Origin: Didymodactylos carnosus
Taxonomy: Eukaryota > Rotifera > Eurotatoria > Philodinida > Philodinidae
Direction: 5' to 3'
Assembly: GCA_905250885.1 (NCBI GenBank)
Contig: CAJNOQ010001400.1
Span: 1 to 32,080 of the forward strand
DNA: 32,080 nucleotides
Each line of letters opens with the position of its first letter. Within the stretch, counting starts at the first letter, position 1. Below, piece by piece: positions 12,501-20,839 of this stretch. A program made the translations under genes and the position numbers. A model generated the notes under the pieces. That model saw only the letters and a list, made by a program, of their open reading frames with translations, made no database searches and was not told where the DNA came from.

Positions 12501-13627
12501 TCTTTCTAATAAACTTCATGTTCTATTTACCAGCCGATTAAGAAACATTATATTAGAGGATTGTAAAATCTACGATCAGGGAACGAACAAAATTGGTAAG
12601 GCGTTGAAAGAAAATAAAGATTTATTAAGTCTTCAGTTACATCGCCAAGACCTTTCCAAGTATGCATATATAGGAATTGCGAAAGCACTTGAAACAAATA
12701 CAACATTAACCCATCTTGGCCTCTATCCCACAAAGCTAGAAACTGAAGGTGTAAAACAATTGTTACAATCATTACAATACAATTCCAGCTTAAAATATTT
12801 GTCATTAAAAAGCTACTATCCTCAGTCGTCCAATGGATGTGAGCTACCATTGTTCAATATGCTATCAAAGAATAAAACATTGGAAAACTTTTCAATTTCC
12901 AGCTCGTTTCGTATTTTCGACCTTGGCACACAGAAATTGTTCGAAGGATTGGAAAACAATACAGCATTACTGGAACTTAATTTTACAAATACTGGTAGGC
13001 TCCGTAACTGTGCCCCATCATCATACAATATGTTGTTAACCAATAAAACATTGAAAAATCTCAAAATGAGCTGCCTTCCTTCCAATATTTTCTTACAAAA
13101 ACTGTTTGAAGGATTGGAAAACAATACAGCTTTACTTGAACTTAAGTTGGAGATAATGCATTCAAAAATAAATGGAAATTTTACTTTATTGAATGACTGT
13201 GCCCCATTATTATTCAATATGTTGTTATCCAATAAAACATTGAAAAATCTTGAAATGTTCCGATGTTTTCTTACGAAAATTGTTCGAAGCTTTAAAAAGC
13301 AATACAACATTAGCTGAAATCTCTTTATATGGTTATGCTTGCCAACTGGTATCAGACGAATTGGCAATGATTCTATCAGCAATGCTGGAAGTGAACAAAT
13401 CATTAAATCAACTCATGCTAGATAAAAATACCTTCCAGTCGTCTGTACTACTAAAAATAGACGATGTACGACTTGTGGACATTTCGAAGCGGGGAACATG
13501 TGGAACAACGGGGCTTTTAGGTTGGGATATGCAGCTATTTAAGAGCAACGGTAAGGATATATTAGTGCGTGCTCTTGTCCTGGATATTCGCCTTCTTTTA
13601 AGAAAACGTTTTTTACGTACAGTTTAA
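9503..13627 (+). pseudogene. ART-TPR-LRR protein (ADP-ribosyltransferase, bdelloid TPR-ART family), with two lesions
   Basis: Exon 1 (9503-9802) encodes the Ile-Leu-Val-Trp-Leu-Asp start and strand/helix domain common at the N-terminus of bdelloid TPR-ART proteins. Exon 2 starts at 10432 and stays in one frame. After the family's Trp-Phe-x-Leu-Phe and Trp-Tyr-Thr segments comes an R-S-E-class ART domain. Its parts are Leu-Tyr-Arg-Gly (Arg codon 10921-10923), Ser-Phe-Leu-Ser-Thr-Thr from 10996, and Glu-Lys-Glu at 11179-11187. TPR-like helix pairs span roughly 11446-12108. Leucine-rich repeats of the ribonuclease-inhibitor/NLRC type run from about 12380 to beyond 13317. Such enzymes move ADP-ribose from NAD to protein arginine; the repeats would bind partners. 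No signal peptide is seen, so a cytoplasmic sensor is plausible. Two lesions are visible: TAA at 10645-10647 inside conserved sequence, and a one-base frame change near 13253-13262, after which LRRs continue in the next frame to a stop at 13625-13627. The gene is either recently dead or affected by base-call errors. Family call is strong; pseudogene status is moderate. Confidence 0.8.
9803..10431 (+). other. Intron of the ART-TPR-LRR gene
   Basis: Donor GTAAAA at 9803 follows the codon AAG, and acceptor AAATTTAG ends at 10431. Both junctions are phase 0. Joining them gives Tyr-Thr-Lys-Ile-Val-Gly-Thr-Tyr, which matches the Lys-x-x-Gly-x-Tyr/Phe-Thr stretch expected in this family. The intron is 629 nt, much longer than the 57-nt one at 17637. 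No coding sequence is visible inside it. Confidence 0.6.
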
Positions 13628-13645
13628 TTGAAACACGTTTTTAAT

Positions 13646-13651
13646 AATAAA
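13646..13651 (+). terminator. Polyadenylation signal AATAAA
   Basis: AATAAA lies about 20 bases after the stop at 13625-13627 of the ART-TPR-LRR gene, which supports that stop being the original end of the gene and the frame-shifted LRR tail being part of it. Confidence 0.55.
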
Positions 13652-13993
13652 AGAAAAATTAACAATAATGGAAAAATTTAAAAATGTTTGGCCGGGTGAG
13701 TGTTGTTATTTTTTCATATTTAATGGATGCTTTCATATATAGAGCAGAGAGTCTGTGTTTATTAGGTCTGACTATTTCTTCTAATCCTTGTTGTGATGTT
13801 CATGTATACACTCATAACACTTATGTAAACTTGGAAAGCCCCTATACTAGAAGCAAACGCATAACCGCCGCACCTTTTCTAGCCGACCACTGAACAAAAC
13901 TACCGTCGAAAGCGTTTTGCCCGGCATACAACCTCACTTTTTATCTCATCCCGATCGTATATATTTTTTAATTGTCTTAGAACGCGCCCATAT

Positions 13994-15303
13994 ACATATG
14001 GTCAAAACACAGAAAAGCTTTTTGGGGACAAGAAACCCTAAGGAGGACAAGTTTCAAGTTATACACGATTAGATAGCCCTTGAAATTCTCTACAAACTGA
14101 GCTGGTTAGAATATCTTGACTGGTGGGACCAGTCATCAAAGACATGCAAAAAACGCGTTGAACTACGGAAAACAGCTGCAGAATACTCTTTTAGAAGTCG
14201 CTTCTGTCTTAATGAAAAACTATATATTTTTCAAAAAAATACCATTGGATAGCCGTGAAATTCTCTACAAACTGAGCTGGTCAGAATATCTAGGCAGGTA
14301 GGATCAGTGATTAAAGATATGCAAAAGAAGCGTTTGGATGTTATATATGCAGTACAGTGTTTCATAATCATAAGAATTCCTTTGTTTTGATTTTTCAGTA
14401 AAAGCTGGAACCAATCTGAATACTGTTTTGAATAGCCCATTTTTCTATCAGATGAGGTACATATCGCCATTTTATGAGAAAACTTGATAATAGGGTTTCT
14501 GGAAAACCTGAAGGCTAGAAAACCAAGTCTTTGGTTTTTGGTCAGAAAATTTTGCAAACCACATAGCTTGATAGAGTAAAAAATTTTAAACAAACCAAGA
14601 TATCTCCCGACTGTCCGTAACGCTTTTCACCCAATTATAGTCGATTTACGAACGCCTACAAGCGGGGTGAAAATTACCAAAATACTCCGGAATACAAAAA
14701 CAAAGGAATTCTTATGATTATGAAACACTGTACTGCATATATAACATCCAAACGCTTCTTTTGCATATCTTTAATCACTGATCCTACCTGCCTAGATATT
14801 CTGACCAGCTCAGTTTGTAGAGAATTTCACGGCTATCCAATGGTATTTTTTTGAAAAATATATAGTTTTTCATTAAGACAGAAGCGACTTCTAAAAGAGT
14901 ATTCTGCAGCTGTTTTCCGTAGTTCAACGCGTTTTTTGCATGTCTTTGATGACTGGTCCCACCAGTCAAGATATTCTAACCAGCTCGGTTTGTAGAGAAT
15001 TTCAAGGGCTATCTAATCGTGTATAACTTGAAACTTGTGTCCCTTTCTGGCAAGATTTTCTGGTCAATGACCTTTCGACGTTCAATGTCGTCCTGTATAC
15101 TATATATATATAATGAGTCTAAATACTTTCCCTTTGTAACATAAGCTGAATCTAAAGGGTGCATTTCGTTCAGAATTCAACACTATAAAACTACATGTGG
15201 TTTGGCCGGTAAATATGTGTTTTTCGAGAGACAGGCTCCGTCCGGATCCTTCTTAGGGTTTCTTGTCCCCAAAAAGCTTTTTTGTGTTTTGACTATATGT
15301 ATA
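13994..15303. mobile_element. Large fold-back element with near-identical 342-bp arms
   Basis: Positions 14047-14388 and 14697-15038 are inverted copies. I found a single mismatch by eye (CTGAG versus CCGAG near 14100/14985). They are separated by a unique 308-base loop. The homology resumes farther out: 13994-14046 matches the inverse of about 15248-15303, both containing AAGCTTTTTGGGGACAAG. The right side therefore has about 209 extra bases (15039-15247) with no partner on the left. This fits an inserted or deleted block in an otherwise complete fold-back transposon. No transposase frame is present. The identical 61-residue frames in both arms are by-products of the symmetry. A transcript would fold into a very long hairpin. 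Confidence 0.8.
14078..14335 (+). repeat. Direct repeat pair inside each arm of the fold-back
   Basis: About 80 bases at 14078-14158 recur at 14252-14335 with moderate divergence. Both contain GAAATTCTCTACAAACTGAG, followed by AGAATATCT and a TCA(T/A)AAAGA-CATGCAAAA-type end. The same pair appears inverted in the right arm. The duplication within the arm therefore predates the arm-to-arm inversion or its homogenisation. Confidence 0.7.
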
Positions 15304-17276
15304 ATACTCCATCCGACTCAGTTTTGTTCGTAGATTCCGAATATGGCGTTAAAACTGGTCGATAAGTAAATCAGACCCGGAAAAACCAAGTTCAACTCCA
15401 AAACATGCCCTGTTTTGGGATACTTTTTTCCAGTAAAGATTTCTTTTTCCATAGACACAGATGGATATCAGACCTCTACATGAATGTAGCAGATAGAGCT
15501 CATACTCATACAATTTTGGACAAAATTACAATTTGTTTCTGCATATCATTTGGATTTTACAGCTATTTTACTGCGCACATGCACTATGTGTATGATCGAT
15601 TTTTTTTCATAAATGATCCATTTTTTCTAGAAGAACTAGGCTCTATTACCTATTATCGAACTACTTTCTACAGTTTTCATTGCTCTACAAGAATATGGGC
15701 AAGATAACATCTCATTCTATTACATTACCGAATCTCGATTTTTCCTCTTACATCAATACCGATTATAGACCTAAAACATGGTAACACCCATATCTCGGCA
15801 ACCAGAAGGTATTTACCTAATCCCAATACAGATTTAGATCCGCTGCGAGAAGTTCTACAAAACCTGATATATAACTTTCTCGTTCGACATACTTTTGAAA
15901 TCCGACAGGGTCCTTGGTACTAGATGGCGATACCACAAAATTAGACTCCAAAATGATGAGTCATCGGGTTAACAACACCAACTAGAAGTGACTCTACGGC
16001 TAGTGTACTAAAATAAATCTCGTCAACGGAAAAATAAGAACAAACTTTTGAGAGGGTGATCTTCTTTGAAGTAAAAAAGAAGCACGAAAAAAAATTACTC
16101 TAAGCGCATGGTGTAATGACGGTTATATCTTAGGTTGTACGGTGAAACGTTTGCCTACTACATTCGATTAACTGGTCGACCAGTCCAACTGGTATCAGGC
16201 CTAATTGGAGACTGGTACCAAGCCTAAAACTGATACCAATCCTCCAAGCCTACTCCAAGCCTTTAAATAAAAATTTCAAATTATAAGCGAGCGAGAATTA
16301 AACTTTTTTTGTAAATATCGCCCATTCAATTCTGAATATAACGACTAATTTGAAACATTTTTAGCGGCGAACGTTTCTTTAAAAAAATTATTTTCTGTAG
16401 ATGGATGTGTGGAAAACAGTGGTTTTCTCGAAATTCTACTTCTAATACTTTTAAAATTACTTCCAATGAGTCATTGGAAAGAACATCGCTCAAAACTCTT
16501 TAAGTACTGAGATTTATCAAAATCTATTAAGCCCTTCTTACTGTGAAAATTGATAACTTTTTCATGTTACACGCCTATTCGAAACAGAGTAACAGTGTTC
16601 GATCCTTTCTTAAATCTTCTGTAAAGTGAAAGTTGATCCGATGCAGGCAGCCCAATGGGACTTAATTGCTAGTTCTTCATGTTTGAATCTTATTTTGAAG
16701 AGAATAATTTAGACTAAGAACACATACCACACTCGCAGAAGTTGTGTGTGATAAAGTTAAGAGAATATTTTTGTTGTATAATAGCGAGAAGCATTTGTGT
16801 TTAACTAAGTGCTTTTTAGCGCATTACCAGTCTTTTTATACGCAACCCAGCCGATATTTATTTTTCAAAGAACGTTTGCTCTAAAGAAGAAATGCTTCGC
16901 ATGTGATTTGTTATAATAATACATTCTTTATGATTTTTCTAGATGTTTCACTTTGATTTTGAAGATAAATCCTGAATATTTAAGTAAATTGTCGTACCCT
17001 GCAGTTTCATAACGATAAATGATATTGTTTTCCTTCCAACTTTTATTCATAAACATAAAAAAGCAGGGAATGTTTATCTTATTAGTTTTTATATTGTTTA
17101 TCAACGTGCACGAACGGTTAAATATATTGTTTTGCGTTGTGTGATTGAATTATACCTGTGCATTTTTCTTTCATGTGATTGTTTGAAGTGAAACGAAAAA
17201 GATTGATTAATGCTTAATAACTACACTACACAGCAAAGAAAATGTTTACTTTGAATAAACGGGACTGGAATTATTG
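15304..17276. other. AT-rich intergenic stretch
   Basis: I find no supported gene. A 100-residue frame at 15405-15707 has no recognisable motif. Around 16170-16265 short related phrases recur (CTGGTACCAAGCCT, ACTGGTATCAGGCCT, CTGATACCAATCCT), a degenerate tandem repeat. The part nearest 17276 lies downstream of the minus-strand ethylene-receptor-like gene. It was searched for a kinase domain without success, and an AATAAA on the minus strand near 17045 could be its poly(A) signal. Confidence 0.4.
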
Positions 17277-17878
17277 TTAAGTTTTTTGTTGTCTACGAGT
17301 TACTTGTGTCGCATGATCTAATGCCATATGCCATCTTGGAGACAATACCGATCGCCTCCTGAAAAAGTACGATACAAAGTTGAACAAGTAGCTAAGGAGT
17401 AATAGACAAGCACAAACTTGTTTAAATATGCTTTGACGTCTGGACTAGTTACAGTGTCACTTGGTTCATACAAAATTTCTTGCTCCAGTGTTTTTGTATA
17501 CGTAAGAAAGTCTAGCACACCAGGAATGAGAATTAGCAAAGCAGCAGCAGTTATTAAAGATATAACTGCAGTACTAAACTTGGTAAACAACATTAAATCT
17601 ATACCAACATGAAGAGCGTTGAATACATGAGTAAAACTATAAAAACAGATGTTACAGTAACTGATTGATATGAAATACAAACAACGTACGTACCCACAAA
17701 GAACAATAAATAGAGCAAACATAACAATTAATGACTTATACTTTCTCGGAACTTTTGTTGGATAGTATTTTAAGAAATAGAGCAGTTCCAATGGAATTGA
17801 AAAATACGCGACAGCTATAAGGAAATCGTTTACAGCGTCAAAACTCAATTGGAACTGTGTTGGTGTCCCTGGTAACAT
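17277..17878 (-). CDS. Ethylene-receptor-type sensor, ethylene-binding domain (ETR1-like), kinase part not seen
   Basis: The minus-strand product is a three-helix membrane domain of the ETR1/cyanobacterial ethylene-receptor type. Helix 1 has Asn-Asp18-Phe-Leu-Ile-Ala-x-Ala-Tyr25-Phe-Ser-Ile28-Pro29-Leu-Glu-Leu. These match ETR1 Asp25, Tyr32, Ile35 and Pro36. Helix 2 ends Ile58-Val-Leu-Cys61-Gly. Unspliced, the residue four after the Cys is Arg. Removing the 57-nt intron at 17637-17693 gives Cys61-Gly-Phe-Thr-His65, the Cu(I)-binding Cys65/His69 pair of ETR1. Helix 3 carries Phe-Thr-Lys-Phe-Ser-Thr-Ala-Val and Leu-Ile-Pro. The ATG at 17878 sits seven residues closer to helix 1 than in ETR1. 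A second intron (17359-17417, GTTTGT...TTTTCAG) is likely and gives a 161-residue product ending at 17277; without it the frame stops at 17318. Plant receptors continue into GAF and histidine-kinase domains; none is visible here. The gene may be an ethylene-binding-only protein, truncated, or joined to distant exons. Animals generally lack this family, so horizontal origin is likely. Confidence 0.8.
17637..17693 (-). other. 57-nt intron inside the copper-site motif
   Basis: On the minus strand the donor is GTACGT at 17693, directly after TGTGG, and the acceptor is TTTTTATAG ending at 17637. The length is a multiple of three and has no in-frame stop, so retention would add 19 residues without breaking the frame. 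Splicing joins Cys-Gly to Phe-Thr-His and rebuilds the metal ligand pair. The restored match to the family is the main evidence. Confidence 0.75.
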
Positions 17879-19180
17879 GTTATTAATTTTAACAGTCGTA
17901 ATGTGTGTTGTTATTTTTTTACGTTTCAGCAGTCAAATTAATGCTATATACTATTTCATACCAACGTTATAATATGCATGAATGATTAGCACCCACACAA
18001 CACAACCATTATATTGCATGTTTTGATAAACCACTGTATGTCTGTCTATGATTGCCTTGTCTTAGAAAGTATACGTCTATTTTTGTTTTCTTTTCTGTTC
18101 GTTCTTGGGTTTTTCTTTCCTACGTGCATGAACTGAAAACTATTCATACAATATATGCGAAATTAAACAATAAAAATAATCAAAAATTACCGAATAATAA
18201 GCTCTAAAGGAAATGGACCTTCGTGTAATTAAAATTGTATTATATTAAATAGCATCAACTTATTTAGAGAATAATTTCTGTTCTATACTTTTCGTTATTC
18301 ACTGTTAAACTGGAAAAGTCAAGTTTAAATTCACTGGAAAGATCAAGAAGTGGTACAGTTTTGCCGATTTTTCACGTTATAAGTAATCTGGACATTGGAT
18401 CTGTAATAAATCACTATCCAAAATGTTTTCATTTAGGTCTAATGCAATTTTTTAAAGATATTTTCGTTAGATGAAGAAAACTGAAATCGTATATATGTTT
18501 TCCTTCACTGATCTTTCAAAATAAGTTTTTTGAAACCGTATTTTTTTATATTCTGTCAAGCTTAAGTTATTCAAAGCAAGAGTTCTATTCAGGAAAAACC
18601 TATTATTTGAAAATCTGGGTTCTCGAGGCTCCTAGAAGACTTGCTCAAAATCCGCGAAAAACCACTTTTGTAACCAAAAGCGATACAGATTCTGAAAGGA
18701 GACACTACATGCTATCTTCCCATGCGTTTATCTTAAAACCGATGCTTTGACCAAAAATCACCATTTCTGCGTCTCGAAAATTCTAGCTTTTTTGGGAGAA
18801 AAATAGAAGTTTTTTGTTGCTTTTTTGGTTGAAGCTGTATCGTCAACCACACAGAAGTGAGAAATGCGTGAAAGGCTGATGTTATAATAATTGTGAGTAT
18901 TCTCGGTGTAAGATCGCTTTGCTGTTAGTGACGTTCAGGATGTAGCGATGATCAGTTCGATTCTGTTTGACGCATGGAGGATTGGGACTCAGCCATTCCG
19001 CCTCATTCGCAGAATATTAGATTGGCTCTAATAAAGAACTGGTCCTAGCAATAATATCTACGGATACACATTCTCTGAAAGTCCAAGCGTGAATGTTTTC
19101 TTCACATATGGCAAACGTTACCTTACAGTAAAACTCACAGACGAACTATAAAACATATAACCGCTCTCACTTTTATTCCG
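17879..19180. other. Intergenic stretch, AT-rich
   Basis: No gene is visible. TATATAGC on the minus strand near 17955 lies about 75 bases upstream of the ATG at 17878 and might be a TATA element for the ethylene-receptor-like gene. The stretch around 18580-18850 has the composition of degenerate repeats. Confidence 0.35.
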
Positions 19181-19797
19181 ACGAGGGAACCGGCCCAGGT
19201 GCCCAACTCCAATTTCCTTCATTCATACCTCGTTTTATAGAGCACATCGAGCTGGTAAAAAGCCTAAAAGGATTTTTGCCCATGGCTCTTGTAATCTCGG
19301 TTTTCTGCAAAACCAGTTTTTGAGAAAATTTATTTCTAAAAAATAATCAAAACCTTTCATAATGAGGCATAATTATAGCCCGCACATTTCTGATTAAAAT
19401 GAGACGTCTCCCAGCTTTACACGACCTTTCTTTATAAAGTTACAGAATTTACAAGAAAAGTCCTAAATGTTCGTTGTCAGCTCAAAGCTGTAGAAATAAG
19501 AAGAAATTAATTTAGGACTTTTCTTGTAAATTCTATAACTTTGCAAAGAAAGGTCAAGTAGAGCTGGAAGACGTCTCATTTTAATCAGAAATGTGGGGGC
19601 TATAATTATGCCTCATTATGAAAGGTTTTGATTATTTTTTAGGAATAAATTTTCTCAAAAACTGGTTTTGCAGAAAACCGAGGCTTCGAGAGGCATGGAC
19701 AAAAATTCTTTTAGGCTTTTTACCAGCTCGATGTGCTCTATAAAACGAGGTATGAATGAAGGAAATTCGAGTTGGGCACCTGGGGCGGTTCCCTCGT
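19181..19797. repeat. Long hairpin: 288-bp arms, 41-base loop
   Basis: The left arm, 19181-19468, pairs with the right arm, 19510-19797, around one centre. GTGCCCAAC at 19199 pairs with GTTGGGCAC ending at 19779, and TCCTAAAT at 19461 pairs with ATTTAGGA ending at 19517. The arms differ at scattered positions, so this is not a simple read artefact. No transposase is present. It is likely a fold-back MITE. A diverged single copy of part of the arm occurs at 24535-24660. Confidence 0.85.
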
Positions 19798-19977
19798 GAG
19801 ATCAAATGCCAGTTATATGGCAAACCATAATTGAGAAATACATGAGAAAAAACTATTAATATGGTTCTTATGACAAGTAGAAAGGATTTAGACAAAGAGA
19901 GGATGTGTTAATAAAACTATTATGCACAAGTTTTGATCTCAACTTCAAAGTGAGTCTGAGATGAATGATTGACCCTA

Positions 19978-20406
19978 ATTGCATTATATTCCCGAAGAGA
20001 AAACCGGGTAAAATATGGTGAAATCAGCGTTTCAGCTATCTTAAGAAACATTCCTTTTAAGAGATCCTTTTGTGTCAAAAGTTGTTTTTCATTCTTTTTT
20101 GTGAGATGTACGGATTTAGTTAATCTGCGAAAGAGATGCGTCTCAAAAGAAAACTTGTCCAAAAATCCAATAGTGTAACACTGTGACTTGCGAAAATGAG
20201 ACCTATTTAGATAAAGGAACAGAGAGCTGAATTTGCTGGGTACATACTCCGAATTTACTACCTGACTCTCTAATTCATACTGATTTTTCCTTTTCAGATA
20301 GAGCTTATAACATGACAAAAGCATTGTTTGCTCGACGAACGCATTAAAATTTGATTGCACTATGTTCTCGAAGAAAAGCTCGAGTAAAACATACTGGAAT
20401 CAATCG
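19978..20406 (+). repeat. Two direct copies of a ~53-bp dispersed repeat
   Basis: The copies are at 19978-20030 and 20353-20406. Each starts (G)ATTGCA-TAT, has a central CGAAGA(G/A)AA and (G/C)GAGTAAAACAT-like block, and ends near AATCA. A third copy is inverted at 22313-22364. The ends of the unit are partly self-complementary. The 146-residue minus-strand frame between the two copies has no recognisable motif, and I do not call it a gene. Confidence 0.6.
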
Positions 20407-20448
20407 TATATAACAAAACGGTGACTGGATTAGCAATTTAAATTAGCA

Positions 20449-20690
20449 GTATACGACGAAAAACGACCGTATATGATGTTTTATGACATCGTATACGACG
20501 TCGTATTTTGACGTATCCCATCGTAAACGGTCGCATCCATTCCAGACAAAATACGACATCGTAATCCTTCTCCACGGTAGACGTCATCGGATTTCGTCGT
20601 AAACAGCGTCATATTTTGACGTATACTACAATATCCATCATCGTAAACTGTAGTGTACGGTCGTTTACGGCTGTCGTAATCATCGTCCTG
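20449..20690. repeat. TACGAC/GTCGTA-rich repeat cluster
   Basis: This 240-base block is unusually CpG-rich for the window and is built from variants of TACGAC, GTCGTA, TTTTGACGTAT and TCGTAAAC(G/T)G. TTTTGACGTAT and CATCGTAAAC each occur twice, the copies about 105-135 bases apart. Many motifs are inverted relative to one another, so the block can fold on itself. No coding function is visible. Confidence 0.65.
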
Positions 20691-20839
20691 GGAATAAGAC
20701 TTTTATTTCTCTCATTTTCATAAAGAAAAAGCTAAGGATTGTCTTTTTTCCTTTATTCGATTTAACTTTCTCATAATATTTTTTCGATTGTTTTTGTTTC
20801 ATTATTTCGATAAATGTCCCTAGTGAAGCTTTTTTTCTC

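Noticed and set aside
10847-13317. Independent gene starting near the GTG at 10849
   Set aside because: Family-conserved coding sequence continues upstream in the same frame past 10432, so this is not a true start.
12822-13403. 193-residue minus-strand frame
   Set aside because: Antisense shadow of the leucine-rich repeats of the ART-TPR-LRR gene; its apparent repeats mirror those on the plus strand.
14116-14969. Two identical 61-residue frames on opposite strands
   Set aside because: They are translations of the two arms of one inverted repeat, not duplicated genes.
15405-15707. 100-residue plus-strand open frame
   Set aside because: No recognisable domain, no splice or start context, and Phe/His/Tyr-rich composition typical of AT-rich noncoding DNA.
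17100-17200. Ser-His-Glu in a minus-strand reading downstream of the ethylene-binding domain, like a histidine-kinase H box
   Set aside because: Only three residues match, and the following residues do not fit the Arg-Thr-Pro of the H box; chance is likely.
19920-20360. 146-residue minus-strand open frame
   Set aside because: No motif or family resemblance, AT-rich random composition, and it lies between two direct copies of a dispersed repeat.
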